This document shows, piece after piece, positions 16,586 through 25,863 of a stretch of 64,000 bases of DNA. A model generated the notes under the pieces. That model was not told where the DNA came from. It saw only the letters and a program-made list of their open reading frames with translations, and searched no databases. Location of the stretch: contig NZ_CP054041.1 in NCBI RefSeq assembly GCF_013282665.1, forward strand, positions 1,312,501 to 1,376,500, read 5' to 3'. The number at the start of each line of letters is the position of its first letter. Within the stretch, counting starts at the first letter, position 1. The position numbers and the translations under genes were made by a program. This DNA is from Listeria monocytogenes. Lineage in GTDB: Bacteria > Bacillota > Bacilli > Lactobacillales > Listeriaceae.

Positions 16586-18925
16586 ATGAGAAAAGTGCAG
16601 ATTTCAGTTAGGCGTTTAGTAGAGTTTGTTTTAAGAAGCGGTAGTATTGATAATCGAATGACTAGCTCAAACCGCGCCTTAGAAGGAACAAAAATTCATC
16701 AATTACTCCAAAAAGAAGCAGGAGAAGAATATGTAGCAGAAGTGAGGCTAAAGTTAGAACGAATAATGGATGAAATTGCTTTTTCGCTTGATGGTCGTGC
16801 AGATGGGATCGTAAATGAACAAATGATTGACGAGATTAAGACGACCGAGACGCCGATGGAAGAAATAACGGAAGATTTTCGTCCTCTTCACTGGGCTCAA
16901 CTTATTTGTTACGGATTTATGCTTGCGGAAAAGTCGGATTTGGCAGAAGTTACACTGCAATTAACGTATTATCAAGTCTTAGACAAAGAAGTAAAGCAAT
17001 TCCAACGTATAATGAGTCGTGAAGATATGGGTGCTTTTGTGGACAATTTGCTTTCCAAGTATGCTATATGGGCAAAAGCATCGGTTGCGTGGGAAATGAA
17101 GCGAAATAAAACTATTCAAGAATTAACATTTCCGTATGATAACTATCGAAGTGGGCAAAGAGAGCTTGCTATTGCAGTTTACCGAACAGTAGCCTCCGAA
17201 GAAAGTTTGTTTTGTGAAGCCCCTACCGGTATCGGTAAAACAATGTCAACATTATTCCCGGGAGTTAAAGCCATGGGCGAAGGAAAAACAGATAAACTTT
17301 TCTACTTTACGGCGAAAACCATCACACGACAAGTTGCCGAAGATGCGATAGATGAGATGCGCCGTAAAGGACTTGCTGCAAGAAGCGTGACAATAACTGC
17401 GAAGGATAAAATATGCTTTTTAGACGAACGAAAGTGTGAACCAGATCATTGCCAATTTGCAAGAGGTTATTACGACCGTTTGAACGAAGCATTGTTTGAT
17501 ATGTTGCAAACGGAAGAAGCCATTACCCGTCCAATTGTTGAAAGCTACGCCCGGAAATACACACTTTGCCCATTTGAATTATCACTAGATGTTGCTCTTT
17601 TTTGTGACGTAATAGTCTGTGATTATAATTATTTGTTTGACCCAGTGGTCTACTTGAAACGCTTTTTTGCAGAAGGACCGGGAAAATATACTTTTCTAGT
17701 AGATGAAGTGCATAATTTAGTAGACCGTGCGCGCTCGATGTATTCGGCAACACTAAAAAAATCATTAGTTATGCAAGTCAAACGGGGACTAGATTCCAAA
17801 AAGAACAAACGGTTGTTAAATGCAATAAATGCGATGAATAAAGAAATGATTGCACTCAATAAAAATTTAAAGGACTTAGAAAAAACGATTTATGTCCAAA
17901 AAGAGGAACTTAGTGATTGGAATGCAGCCGTGTTAAAATTCACCTTCGTAGCGAAAGAATGGTTGCCCAAAAACGTCCAGTCAGAATCACAAGCGGATGT
18001 GTTGGAACTTTATTTTGAAAGCTTAAGATACGTTGCAATTGCAGAGTTTTATGATGAACGCTACGTAACACAAGTTACGAGAAGTCACGGGGATTTAGAA
18101 ATAAAACAGCTCTGTTTAGATCCTGCATTCTTACTTTCAGAAAAGCTGAAACTCGGAAGTAGCTCGGTACTTTTTTCGGCGACACTGCGACCAATAGATT
18201 ACTATACAAATGTCCTCGGGGGTCAAGAAGACACGAGTAGAATGATTTTTTCTTCACCATTTAAACAAAAAAACATGCATTTATTAGTAGCGGATTATGT
18301 TAGTACGAAATACCAAATGCGCGAAAATAGTATGGAAGCTGTCGTGGATGCTCTCTATGCGCTAACCTCTGGAAAAAAAGGCAACTATTTATTTTTCTTT
18401 CCATCTTTTCTATACTTACAAAAGGTTTACAATTTATTTAAAGAAAAATATCCTGATATTCGTTTGCAAAAACAAGATGCTGCCATGGATGAAGAGCAGC
18501 GAGAGCATTTTTTAGAAAGTTTTCAAGCAGGAAATGAAGAAAGCTTGGTTGGTTTTTGCGTTTTAGGAGGCGTTTTTTCAGAAGGGATAGATCTTCGTGG
18601 GGAGCGATTAGTTGGTGCGGCGGTTGTCGGCGTAGGACTTGCACAACTGAATCATGAATCCGATTTAATTAAAGATTATTATAATGAAACGATTGGTCAA
18701 GGATTTGATTATGCGTACCAAATACCAGGAATGAATAAGGTGCTTCAAGCAGTTGGTAGGGTTGTTCGCGGAGAATCGGACCGTGGCGTAGTATTGTTAA
18801 TAGAAGAGCGATTTTCGACTAATCGTTACCGAGCATTATTTCCGGCGCATTGGAACCATGCAAAAACAGTGAAGAGCACGGACGATATTTCCCGAGAAGT
18901 GGCCGGATTTTGGCAGAATAGCTAA
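16586..18925 (+). CDS. PD-(D/E)XK nuclease - XPD/DinG-like Fe-S helicase fusion
   Basis: The 779-residue protein corresponds to Lmo0157. The N-terminal part carries RecB/Cas4-type nuclease motifs: H38, D73 in GRADGI, E83-I-K85, and a Q105..Y109 pair. The helicase part is superfamily 2 XPD/DinG type. It has Walker A APTGIGKT (K218), a DEVH box at 373-376, four cysteines (277, 284, 289, 328) placed as in the XPD 4Fe-4S domain, and a C-terminal motif VI region (QAVGRVVRG). It should unwind and cut DNA in repair of blocked or flapped structures. This differs from Firmicute DinG, which has a DnaQ-type exonuclease. ATG 16586 sits 7 nt after AAAGGAGG; the TTG at 16583 is rejected. Confidence 0.82.
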   Translation: MRKVQISVRRLVEFVLRSGSIDNRMTSSNRALEGTKIHQLLQKEAGEEYVAEVRLKLERIMDEIAFSLDGRADGIVNEQMIDEIKTTETPMEEITEDFRPLHWAQLICYGFMLAEKSDLAEVTLQLTYYQVLDKEVKQFQRIMSREDMGAFVDNLLSKYAIWAKASVAWEMKRNKTIQELTFPYDNYRSGQRELAIAVYRTVASEESLFCEAPTGIGKTMSTLFPGVKAMGEGKTDKLFYFTAKTITRQVAEDAIDEMRRKGLAARSVTITAKDKICFLDERKCEPDHCQFARGYYDRLNEALFDMLQTEEAITRPIVESYARKYTLCPFELSLDVALFCDVIVCDYNYLFDPVVYLKRFFAEGPGKYTFLVDEVHNLVDRARSMYSATLKKSLVMQVKRGLDSKKNKRLLNAINAMNKEMIALNKNLKDLEKTIYVQKEELSDWNAAVLKFTFVAKEWLPKNVQSESQADVLELYFESLRYVAIAEFYDERYVTQVTRSHGDLEIKQLCLDPAFLLSEKLKLGSSSVLFSATLRPIDYYTNVLGGQEDTSRMIFSSPFKQKNMHLLVADYVSTKYQMRENSMEAVVDALYALTSGKKGNYLFFFPSFLYLQKVYNLFKEKYPDIRLQKQDAAMDEEQREHFLESFQAGNEESLVGFCVLGGVFSEGIDLRGERLVGAAVVGVGLAQLNHESDLIKDYYNETIGQGFDYAYQIPGMNKVLQAVGRVVRGESDRGVVLLIEERFSTNRYRALFPAHWNHAKTVKSTDDISREVAGFWQNS

Positions 18926-18970
18926 TTTTCTAGTAGAATAGAGGTAATTAGTCATTTTTGGGAGGAAATT

Positions 18971-19783
18971 ATGTATAAAATTATTGCGATAGATATTGAC
19001 GGCACCCTATTAAACGACGCACACGAAATCACGCCAGCCGTGCGGGATTCTATTAAAGCCGCAAAAGAAAAAGGGGTAAAAGTAGTACTATGTACAGGAC
19101 GTCCGCTTGCAGGAATCAAAAAAAGTTTAATTGAACTAGATCTTTTAGACGCGGGAGATTACGCAATTACCTTTAATGGGGCAGTTGTGTTAGAAACAGC
19201 CTCCGAGAATACATTAGCAGATATTACCTTAAATAAAACAGAACTAGAAGAAATTTATGCATTTTGTCATGCGGAAAATGTTAACCTTACTTATTTTGAC
19301 GGAAAAAATATGTATGTGCCCAGTCGCAAAATCACAGAAATCACTTGTCAAGATTCACTACTACTTGGGACGCCGCTATACCATTTACCTGTAGAGGAAG
19401 CCCCTGCATCTATTCATGTTTCCAAAGTGATGCTACTAGACTCCCCCGAAAAAATCACCGATGTGATAAAAAAATTACCAGAGAGCATCAAACAAAAATT
19501 TTACGTCGTTCGGAGTGTTCCATATAACTTAGAATTCTTGCAAAAAGGGGTAAATAAAGGATCGGCGCTCGCCAGTTTAGCAGAAAAACTTGGGGTGGCT
19601 CAAAGTGAAGTTATGAGTATTGGTGACCAAGAAAATGATATTACCATGATTGAGTACGCTGGTATGGGAGTTGCGATGGGAAATGCGACAGAGCATATTA
19701 AAGAAATCGCCAACTATACAACAACTACTAATAATGAAGATGGTGTAGCACAGGCTATCCAAATGCTCATTCTTGACCGTTAA
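18971..19783 (+). CDS. HAD-superfamily Cof-type sugar phosphatase
   Basis: The 270-residue Cof/YidA subfamily protein has motif I DIDGTLL (nucleophile Asp and acid/base Asp), motif II CTGRP, a C2B-type cap, and motifs III-IV as KG..ALASLAEKLG and GDQENDITMIEYAG. Relatives dephosphorylate sugar phosphates, flavin nucleotides or pyridoxal phosphate; the substrate here cannot be read from sequence. The start follows GGGAGGAAATT. It is transcribed alone or with the helicase 45 bp upstream. Corresponds to lmo0158. Confidence 0.85.
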   Translation: MYKIIAIDIDGTLLNDAHEITPAVRDSIKAAKEKGVKVVLCTGRPLAGIKKSLIELDLLDAGDYAITFNGAVVLETASENTLADITLNKTELEEIYAFCHAENVNLTYFDGKNMYVPSRKITEITCQDSLLLGTPLYHLPVEEAPASIHVSKVMLLDSPEKITDVIKKLPESIKQKFYVVRSVPYNLEFLQKGVNKGSALASLAEKLGVAQSEVMSIGDQENDITMIEYAGMGVAMGNATEHIKEIANYTTTTNNEDGVAQAIQMLILDR

Positions 19784-19847
19784 AATTATAAAAATATAAT
19801 ATTGCCACATAGTGTATAAGGAAATGGAAAAATATATAAACCGTTAC

Positions 19848-19886
19848 AAAAGCCGAAACTTTCTATAAAGGAGTTTCGGCTTTTGT
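19848..19886 (+). terminator. Terminator after the HAD gene
   Basis: AAAAGCCGAAACT and AGTTTCGGCTTTT form a 13-bp stem. Confidence 0.85.
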
Positions 19887-20055
19887 ATTTAATTTAGTAC
19901 TTAATAATATATAGATTTTCAAAATCGTCACTGAAAGTTCATATAGCTCTCGTTTTACAAGCAGTAATTCCGAAAAATGATATAGCTTGAAGTTACTCAA
20001 TTGTCATATGATGTGTGATAATAACAAAACTTCATTAGTAAAGGATGAATTTGTA

Positions 20056-22110
20056 ATGAGTAAAAACGGAAACTTTTTAAAAAAAGTGGGGCTAGCTTTC
20101 TTAAGTATTTTGATTATCGCTAGCACAATCTTCCAAACGACAGTTGTGAAAGCAGCAACAAGTTATGGTTCTCAGTTTTTAAACACAGTAGAACTTTTAG
20201 ACAAAGACGGTGTGCCACAAACGAATTTTGGCTACTACGACAACATGGATGTGCATTACACTTGGTCTATCCCTAATTCAACAAATGTAAAAGCGGGCGA
20301 CACAATGGATTTCACGCTGCCAAGTCAATTGGCGCTTGCAACCGATCTTGCTTTTGATTTGAAAGATAGTAAAGGTCAAGTAGTTGGAACGGCCACTGTA
20401 AAAAGGGAAACCAATCAAGTAACCCTTGTGTTCAGTGATTATGTAGAAAAACACTCCGATATTAAAGGAGAACTGGATTTCTGGACCACTTTCAACCAAA
20501 AAGTAATTACTGGAAATGAAACAGTTGATTTAGAATTTCCTCTTGAAAATGGGACGACGCCGATAGATATAGAAGTTGGTGAGAAAACCCCAGTTAGTCC
20601 GACAGAAACGATTTTTAAATATGGTTGGGTAGATGCTAGTAATCCAAGCCTGATTCATTGGGTTGTTCGTGTGAATTACGCTAAAGAGAGCATTCCAAAT
20701 GCTGTTTTCACGGATATCATCGGCTCAAAACAAATATTAAATTTTGATTCTATCAAAGCTTTTCATGGAACTTATTCCGCAGACCGAATATTTACAGCAG
20801 GCGCGCCTATTTCCAGTACCAATTTTTCCGAAACAAGTGACGGGTTTAGTGTAGCGCTAGGAGATTTAACGGATTCTGTGCAAATTTCTTATACAACAAC
20901 CGCAACAGATGGCGGAAAGTCTACCCAGTACGATAATACCGCTAAACTAGCCGGTACTGATTTTGTGACCAAGCAAACTTCAACATGGACACCAGCATCA
21001 GGTGGTGGAGGTGAAGGAGGCGGGACAACCGGTTCAGTAACACTTACGAAAGAAGATGCGAAAACAAAAGCAACCCTCGAAGGTGCGGAATTCAAGTTGG
21101 TGAATTCAAAAGGCACTGTGCTACAAGAAAACATTACAACAAATGCGAGTGGACAACTTAGCATTGCAGACCTGAAATTTGACACTTACCAATTAATAGA
21201 AACAAAAGCCCCGACAGGCTACAAACTTGATTCAACACCAGTAGAATTCACTATTGGCGAAAACAATAAAGCAATCACCGTGACAAAAGAAAATACGCTT
21301 AACACTGGCTCCGTAGAACTAACCAAGCTAGACTCCAAAACCAAAGCAACCCTAGCCGGAGCAACATTCGAATTACAAGATAAAGAAGGGAACACGCTAC
21401 AAACTGACTTGAAAACAGATGAAAATGGCGTTCTAAAAGTAACTGATTTAGTTCCAGGTAGTTATCAATTTGTCGAAACAAGTGCTCCAACAGGCTACAA
21501 GTTAGATAATAGCCCAGTAAGTTTTGAAATCATCGAAGCTGAGACAGACCAAATCGTAAAAGTAACCAAAGAAAATGTACTAGAAGTTGGCTCTGTAGAA
21601 CTAACCAAGCTAGACTCGTTAACCAAAGCAACCCTAGCTGGAGCAACATTCGAATTACAAAATAAAGAAGGAAATACGTTACAAAAAGATTTAACTACAG
21701 ATGAAAATGGTGTTTTAAAAGTAACTGATTTAGTTCCAGGGACATATCAATTTGTGGAAACAAACGCCCCTATCGGATATGAACTCGATACGACCCCAGT
21801 TGTTTTTGAAATCATCGCTGGTGAGACTGACCAACCGGTAAAAGTAATAAAAGAGAACACACAAACACCGCCAACCCCAGTACCACCAACTCCAGCTCCA
21901 CCAGTACCAAGCAAACCTACTGTACCACCAGTAAAACCAGAAATACCAGTTATACCTCATAAATCAGAAAACAGCGAAGATAGTCCAAAAAAAGCCAAAA
22001 CAAGCATAACTCCAAGTCTACCTAAAACAGGAGATGCAAATGACTTTGTGGGCTTAGGAGTAGTCTTTTTAGCCTTGTCACTAAGCGGTCTTCTGATGAA
22101 ACGAAAATAA
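20056..22110 (+). CDS. LPXTG wall-anchored adhesin-like protein with three CnaB repeats
   Basis: The 684-residue surface protein matches Lmo0159. A signal peptide ends at VKAAT. Residues about 30-310 form a two-domain Ig-like adhesin fold as in SdrC/Cna-type MSCRAMMs (segment VHYTWSIPNSTNVKAGD). A Gly-rich hinge comes next, then three SpaA/CnaB repeats of about 94 residues, each starting with a Lys-bearing GSVELTK-like strand and ending with an ETxAPxGY motif; such domains form internal isopeptide bonds. A Pro-rich wall-spanning region leads to LPKTG, a hydrophobic helix and the KRK tail for sortase A. ATG 20056 (AAAGGATG upstream) is preferred to 19987 because the signal peptide begins there. 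The next gene is a paralogue. Confidence 0.9.
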   Translation: MSKNGNFLKKVGLAFLSILIIASTIFQTTVVKAATSYGSQFLNTVELLDKDGVPQTNFGYYDNMDVHYTWSIPNSTNVKAGDTMDFTLPSQLALATDLAFDLKDSKGQVVGTATVKRETNQVTLVFSDYVEKHSDIKGELDFWTTFNQKVITGNETVDLEFPLENGTTPIDIEVGEKTPVSPTETIFKYGWVDASNPSLIHWVVRVNYAKESIPNAVFTDIIGSKQILNFDSIKAFHGTYSADRIFTAGAPISSTNFSETSDGFSVALGDLTDSVQISYTTTATDGGKSTQYDNTAKLAGTDFVTKQTSTWTPASGGGGEGGGTTGSVTLTKEDAKTKATLEGAEFKLVNSKGTVLQENITTNASGQLSIADLKFDTYQLIETKAPTGYKLDSTPVEFTIGENNKAITVTKENTLNTGSVELTKLDSKTKATLAGATFELQDKEGNTLQTDLKTDENGVLKVTDLVPGSYQFVETSAPTGYKLDNSPVSFEIIEAETDQIVKVTKENVLEVGSVELTKLDSLTKATLAGATFELQNKEGNTLQKDLTTDENGVLKVTDLVPGTYQFVETNAPIGYELDTTPVVFEIIAGETDQPVKVIKENTQTPPTPVPPTPAPPVPSKPTVPPVKPEIPVIPHKSENSEDSPKKAKTSITPSLPKTGDANDFVGLGVVFLALSLSGLLMKRK
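21307..21870 (+). repeat. Tandem CnaB repeat DNA, 282-bp period
   Basis: Two adjacent 282-bp units (about 21307-21588 and 21589-21870) are close copies, for example both contain GAAAATGG(C/T)GTT and AACTGATTTAGTTCCAGG at the same offset. A third, more diverged unit precedes them. Copy number could change by recombination. Confidence 0.75.
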
Positions 22111-22111
22111 A

Positions 22112-22146
22112 CAAATCGGCTTAGATATTTATCTAAGCCGATTTTC
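22112..22146 (+). terminator. Terminator between the two LPXTG adhesin genes
   Basis: AAATCGGCTTAGAT and ATCTAAGCCGATTT form a perfect stem with a short loop. Confidence 0.85.
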
Positions 22147-22299
22147 ATTGAGGTTTTTAAGATTGCCGTTTGTCACAAAATGTTCACAATTAGCAGAGTT
22201 TTTCTTGGACAAGAGCTATTTTTAAGAAAAATTAATGTATAATCACTATGGATTAGTAATAAATTTATAGTTGAAAGTAACTAGAAAAGGATGGTTTTT

Positions 22300-24024
22300 A
22301 TGAAGAAACGTACGACGATGACGTCTAATCTAAAGAAATTCGGATTAGCCTTTCTTAGCGTTATCTTGCTTGTAAACGTTATATTTCAGACTAACTTTGC
22401 TAAAGCAGCAACTAATTATGGCTCCGATTTTTTGAAAACTGTGGAATTATTAGACGCAGATGGCAATCCTCAAACGGATTTCGGTTATTACGATAGCATC
22501 AAGGTTCACTATACTTGGGAAATCCCCAATTCAACTAATGTGAAGGAAGGCGACACAATGGAATTTGTGTTACCCCCAGAGCTGAAGATAGTTACAGATT
22601 TAGACTTTTCTTTGAAAGATCACGATGGCAACACGGTAGGCCATGTGGTTGCTAAAAAATCGACTGGGCAAGTAGTTATTACATTTACAGACTTTGTCGA
22701 AAAAAACTCCAATATTAGTGGATATCTCGATTTTTGGACTAATTGGGATAAATCATTAGTAGAAGGAAATGAAAATGTTCCAGTTGAATTCCCGGTAAAC
22801 GGCACCACAGAAACAATTGATGTGGGTGTTGGTGGTAAAAATCAAATTGACCCGGATGAAAGTTTATATAAATACGGCTGGGCTAATGCTGAACATCCAG
22901 AGCTTATCCAGTGGGTCGTTCGAGTTAACTATTCGAAACAAAACATTCAAAATGCCGTTTATGAAGACTTTATTGGGCCAAAACAAGTCGTCGATTTTAA
23001 TTCTATCAAAGCATTCCACGGTGAATTTGACCCGGATGATAACTTCACGCCAGGAGCTGAGGTACCATCATCAGCAATTACTCAAACAACAGAAGGATTT
23101 AAAGTTGACCTAGGAAATTTAACAGATTCTGTCAAGATTTCATACTATACAACTTCTACTGATAACGGAGCATCACCGAACTACACAAATAAAGGACAAT
23201 TAACAGGAGATAACTTTATCAAGCAAGAAATCGAAGTCGCGACACCAACATCAGGTGGTGGCGGAGGTGGAGAAGGGACAACTGGATCTGTTGAATTAAC
23301 GAAAACAGATGATTCGTCTCAAAAAAAACCACTAGAAGGTGCCGAGTTTAAATTAGTCAACGGAGCAGGAACTATAGTGCAAACAGGACTAAAAACCAAT
23401 ATCGATGGTAAACTAACTATTTCAAATCTGAAATATGACACATACCAGCTGATCGAGACAAAAGCGCCACAAGGATATGTGCTCGATGCGTCTCCAGTAG
23501 AATTCACAATTGATGACGCGCACCAATCATTATTCCTATCCAAAGAAAATTCTGCCATCAAAGGATCCGTTTCACTAGAAAAAATCGATCACGACACACA
23601 AAACCTACTAGCTGATGCCGAATTTGAACTACAAGATAAAGATGGCAACACACTACAACCAAACCTTAAAACAGATAAAATGGGCAAACTAACGGTGACA
23701 GATTTACTTCCAGGTGAGTATCAATTTGTCGAAACAAAAGCGCCAACAGGATATATTTTAGATGCTACCCCAGTCAAATTTAAAATCAGCACAGAGGCAC
23801 TAAACGTAACCGTAACAAAAGAGAATACGAAAAAACCAGAAATACCAAAAGTGCCTGAGCCACCAAAAACGCCACAACAACCGGAAAAACCAGATAAAAT
23901 AATAAGCGCAGATAGCAAACAAACCACTTTACCAAAAACAGGTGATACACCACTTGTTAATGGATGGGGAATACTACTTGTAGCCATTTCAGCGAGTGGA
24001 CTAATTGCACTTAGAAGAAAATAA
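22300..24024 (+). CDS. LPXTG wall-anchored adhesin-like protein with two CnaB repeats
   Basis: This 574-residue paralogue of the preceding protein matches Lmo0160. It has the same order: signal peptide ending at AKAAT, two-domain Ig-like adhesin region (VHYTWEIPNSTNVKEGD), Gly-rich hinge, two CnaB/SpaA repeats with ETKAPxGY ends, Pro-rich wall segment (PKVPEPPKTPQQPEKP), LPKTG, membrane helix and RRK tail. The N-terminal halves of the two proteins are clearly homologous, so they arose by tandem duplication followed by loss or gain of one repeat. ATG 22300 follows AAAAGG by 9 nt and starts the signal peptide; 22291 would add three residues. Ligand unknown. Confidence 0.9.
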   Translation: MKKRTTMTSNLKKFGLAFLSVILLVNVIFQTNFAKAATNYGSDFLKTVELLDADGNPQTDFGYYDSIKVHYTWEIPNSTNVKEGDTMEFVLPPELKIVTDLDFSLKDHDGNTVGHVVAKKSTGQVVITFTDFVEKNSNISGYLDFWTNWDKSLVEGNENVPVEFPVNGTTETIDVGVGGKNQIDPDESLYKYGWANAEHPELIQWVVRVNYSKQNIQNAVYEDFIGPKQVVDFNSIKAFHGEFDPDDNFTPGAEVPSSAITQTTEGFKVDLGNLTDSVKISYYTTSTDNGASPNYTNKGQLTGDNFIKQEIEVATPTSGGGGGGEGTTGSVELTKTDDSSQKKPLEGAEFKLVNGAGTIVQTGLKTNIDGKLTISNLKYDTYQLIETKAPQGYVLDASPVEFTIDDAHQSLFLSKENSAIKGSVSLEKIDHDTQNLLADAEFELQDKDGNTLQPNLKTDKMGKLTVTDLLPGEYQFVETKAPTGYILDATPVKFKISTEALNVTVTKENTKKPEIPKVPEPPKTPQQPEKPDKIISADSKQTTLPKTGDTPLVNGWGILLVAISASGLIALRRK

Positions 24025-24028
24025 TCAA

Positions 24029-24066
24029 AAAACCGTAAGCGATAATACAATCGCTTACGGTTTTTC
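24029..24066. terminator. Terminator after the second LPXTG adhesin gene
   Basis: AAAACCGTAAGCGAT and ATCGCTTACGGTTTT form a 14-bp stem; it is the duplicate of the hairpin at 25866-25902. Confidence 0.85.
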
Positions 24067-24175
24067 TTATACAGTTCTAGTTTGATCTTGCAAAACAGCC
24101 TTTAACGAATGATAGGCTGGGATAGATAAATTTAATTCGACACGATTAATTTGTTGCGCCATTTTTGGTTGGATA
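24067..24175 (-). pseudogene. 3' fragment of the rsbR-paralogue gene
   Basis: The minus strand encodes the C-terminal 35 residues of the protein at 25903-26733 (MAQQINRVELNLS...), identical except for the last residue (Val for Ile), then a stop. No start or upstream part exists. It is a duplication remnant, not an expressed gene. Confidence 0.88.
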
Positions 24176-24603
24176 GGTACTTTCTAAATCTATAGTGCTA
24201 ATTACTATTCATAAATTTGCTGCAAGTCATTCTAAATAAGCTCGAGTGAATAAACATGCAGTTTTATTCAATGGGTTGATATGAAAAATGATAAATAATT
24301 AAAGGAAAATATGATAATAACATATATAAATAGTTGTATAAGCGCAAAATATGTACTTTTTGTGAACCATAAAAAATAAAGTGCATAAATTACGAATAAT
24401 CACCTTCAATGTGTTGTTTTGTATCACTAAAAACACATTACTACACATATTGTGTAGTAAATAACCTAAATAAGTTTTACTTTTATTCGTTCATGACAAG
24501 AATCAGGCATTTCATTACATTTTTGGTTATACATTAGTTTGCCATGTTACAATTTTTTTGGTCAGTGAATGATCAAATATACATTCAGAGAAGGAGTGCA
24601 GAC
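24176..24603 (+). other. AT-rich upstream region of the islet's secreted protein gene
   Basis: No gene is seen. The region is strongly AT-rich and contains one perfect palindrome (24438-24460, listed separately). It lies between the left direct repeat and the first islet gene and probably holds that gene's promoter, but no clear -35/-10 pair was assigned. Confidence 0.6.
24438..24460. promoter_or_regulatory. Perfect palindrome, candidate operator
   Basis: Arms TTACTACACA and TGTGTAGTAA are exact complements separated by TAT. No T-run follows, so it is not a terminator. It lies 144 nt upstream of the secreted-protein start; a dimeric repressor site is inferred. Confidence 0.5.
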
Positions 24604-25341
24604 ATGAAAAAAAGTTTAAAAGTGTTTTTATTTATCATGGTAGTAATTTTAGTTATTGCTCAACCTACAACATTTGCGAAGGCTGATACGACAAAGGGTC
24701 CTGAACAGAATATTGTAGATGATATGGAAAGTTTAAAAGAATATTTGGAGGATTATACTTTAAGTACAGCCAATGAAAATGGAGTTGAAAATGCAACAGA
24801 AGAAGGTATCGAAAAAGATGTTAAAAAGATAGAAGAACAAGTGGAAAATTTAAGTAAAGAAAATCAAGAAAAATTCTTTTATTATTTGAGCAATCCGGAA
24901 GCGATGCAAGCAGCATTAGAGGATGAAAATAATAAAGATATTGTGTTAGAAGAAGTTACTACAGATACACCTGTGTTTACCAGAAACTTATTGCAGGCAG
25001 CTGTAACTAAGACTCGGAATGCTTCGTATACCTATTCTATGAAATTTTTCAAAATAGAAATGACTAGATATGTAGTAGCGGTGAAATATACTACTAGTGG
25101 AGGGACAGTGAAAAAAATAGTTTCTTCATCAGGTTACGTTGATAAAAATCTTAATCCTGCTGTAAAAACTAGTCGCATAGAAAAAAGTGCATGGATTGCA
25201 AATAATAGAGCTAAAACAACATCACGATTCCATTATAGTTTGTTTAGTAAAAGCCAAGTTATCCAGCTAGGTACTGTTACACTTCATGTGGAAGGTACTT
25301 CTGGAGGAGCAAGATATAACGCTTACGCAAAATTAAGTTAA
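24604..25341 (+). CDS. Secreted protein of unknown function (islet gene 1)
   Basis: The 245-residue protein starts at ATG 24604 (AAGGAGTG upstream); an earlier in-frame ATG at 24544 has no ribosome site. A signal peptide with a long hydrophobic core ends near FAKA. Residues about 30-125 are acidic and helical, including a likely coiled coil (EKDVKKIEEQVENLSKENQ). The C-terminal half is a basic, aromatic and Ser/Thr-rich beta domain (NASYTYSMKFFKIEMTRY ... RYNAYAKLS). There is no LPXTG, GW or LysM anchor, so it is probably released. I do not recognise the family. It lies in a two-gene islet bounded by a direct repeat, which suggests acquisition by transfer. Confidence 0.7.
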   Translation: MKKSLKVFLFIMVVILVIAQPTTFAKADTTKGPEQNIVDDMESLKEYLEDYTLSTANENGVENATEEGIEKDVKKIEEQVENLSKENQEKFFYYLSNPEAMQAALEDENNKDIVLEEVTTDTPVFTRNLLQAAVTKTRNASYTYSMKFFKIEMTRYVVAVKYTTSGGTVKKIVSSSGYVDKNLNPAVKTSRIEKSAWIANNRAKTTSRFHYSLFSKSQVIQLGTVTLHVEGTSGGARYNAYAKLS

Positions 25342-25344
25342 ATA

Positions 25345-25380
25345 CAAAAAAGAAGCCCATACAAAGGGCTTCTTTTTTAC
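25345..25380. terminator. Bidirectional terminator between the islet genes
   Basis: AAAAAAGAAGCCC and GGGCTTCTTTTTT form the stem. It serves the convergent islet genes, and the minus-strand stop overlaps it. Confidence 0.85.
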
Positions 25381-25631
25381 ATTAAATTATTTTTTGAACT
25401 AAAAAAGGTAATAACTCCCACGATAGCAGAAACAATTATCAAAATAGAGCATATGATACTGATAATAGATAATACTTTAGTGGTTTTATTGATAGATGTA
25501 GCTTCTACACGAATTGAACGTTTACTAGAGATAAGTGTTAGAATGGAGATAATTAATCCAAATGGTACAAAAAATGAGATGATTGAAAAAATAAGGGCGC
25601 AAATGTCTTTATTTTTTTTTGTTGTTATCAT
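25377..25631 (-). CDS. Small two-helix membrane protein (DUF4190-like, islet gene 2)
   Basis: The 84-residue protein starts at ATG 25631 with GGGAGG 5-6 nt upstream. It has two strongly hydrophobic helices (about 10-33 and 52-76) joined by a short polar basic segment (SSKRSIRVEATSINKTTK), the pattern of DUF4190-like small membrane proteins. No function is known. Being convergent with the secreted protein gene on the same islet, it could be a self-protection or processing partner, but that is only a guess. Confidence 0.6.
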   Translation of the reverse strand: MITTKKNKDICALIFSIISFFVPFGLIISILTLISSKRSIRVEATSINKTTKVLSIISIICSILIIVSAIVGVITFFSSKNNLM

Positions 25632-25863
25632 GGTGTCCTCCCGTATGATTAACTGTTTTCTCTTATTGTACAATGCTAAATAATATAGTACAAGCATGGA
25701 TTTATCGTTTTTTTATTAAGAGTAAAATATATGCATTGCAAATGTTAAAAAAGACGCATCATTAATAAGAGCTTGTATTCACATAACCTGATGGAGGGGT
25801 GACAGAAATATATGATTAATTGATTCGGATGTATTAAAGGGATGAGAATGGGGTAGTTGAAAT

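Larger units (their letters stand above)
24027..24175. repeat. Left copy of 149-bp direct repeat flanking the 24-26 kb islet
   Basis: About 96% identical to 25864-26011 (five substitutions and one indel seen by eye). It contains the terminator hairpin (ACCGTAAGCGAT arms) and the last 35 codons of the RsbR-paralogue gene in minus orientation. Identity ends abruptly after GGTTGGATA. Confidence 0.9.
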
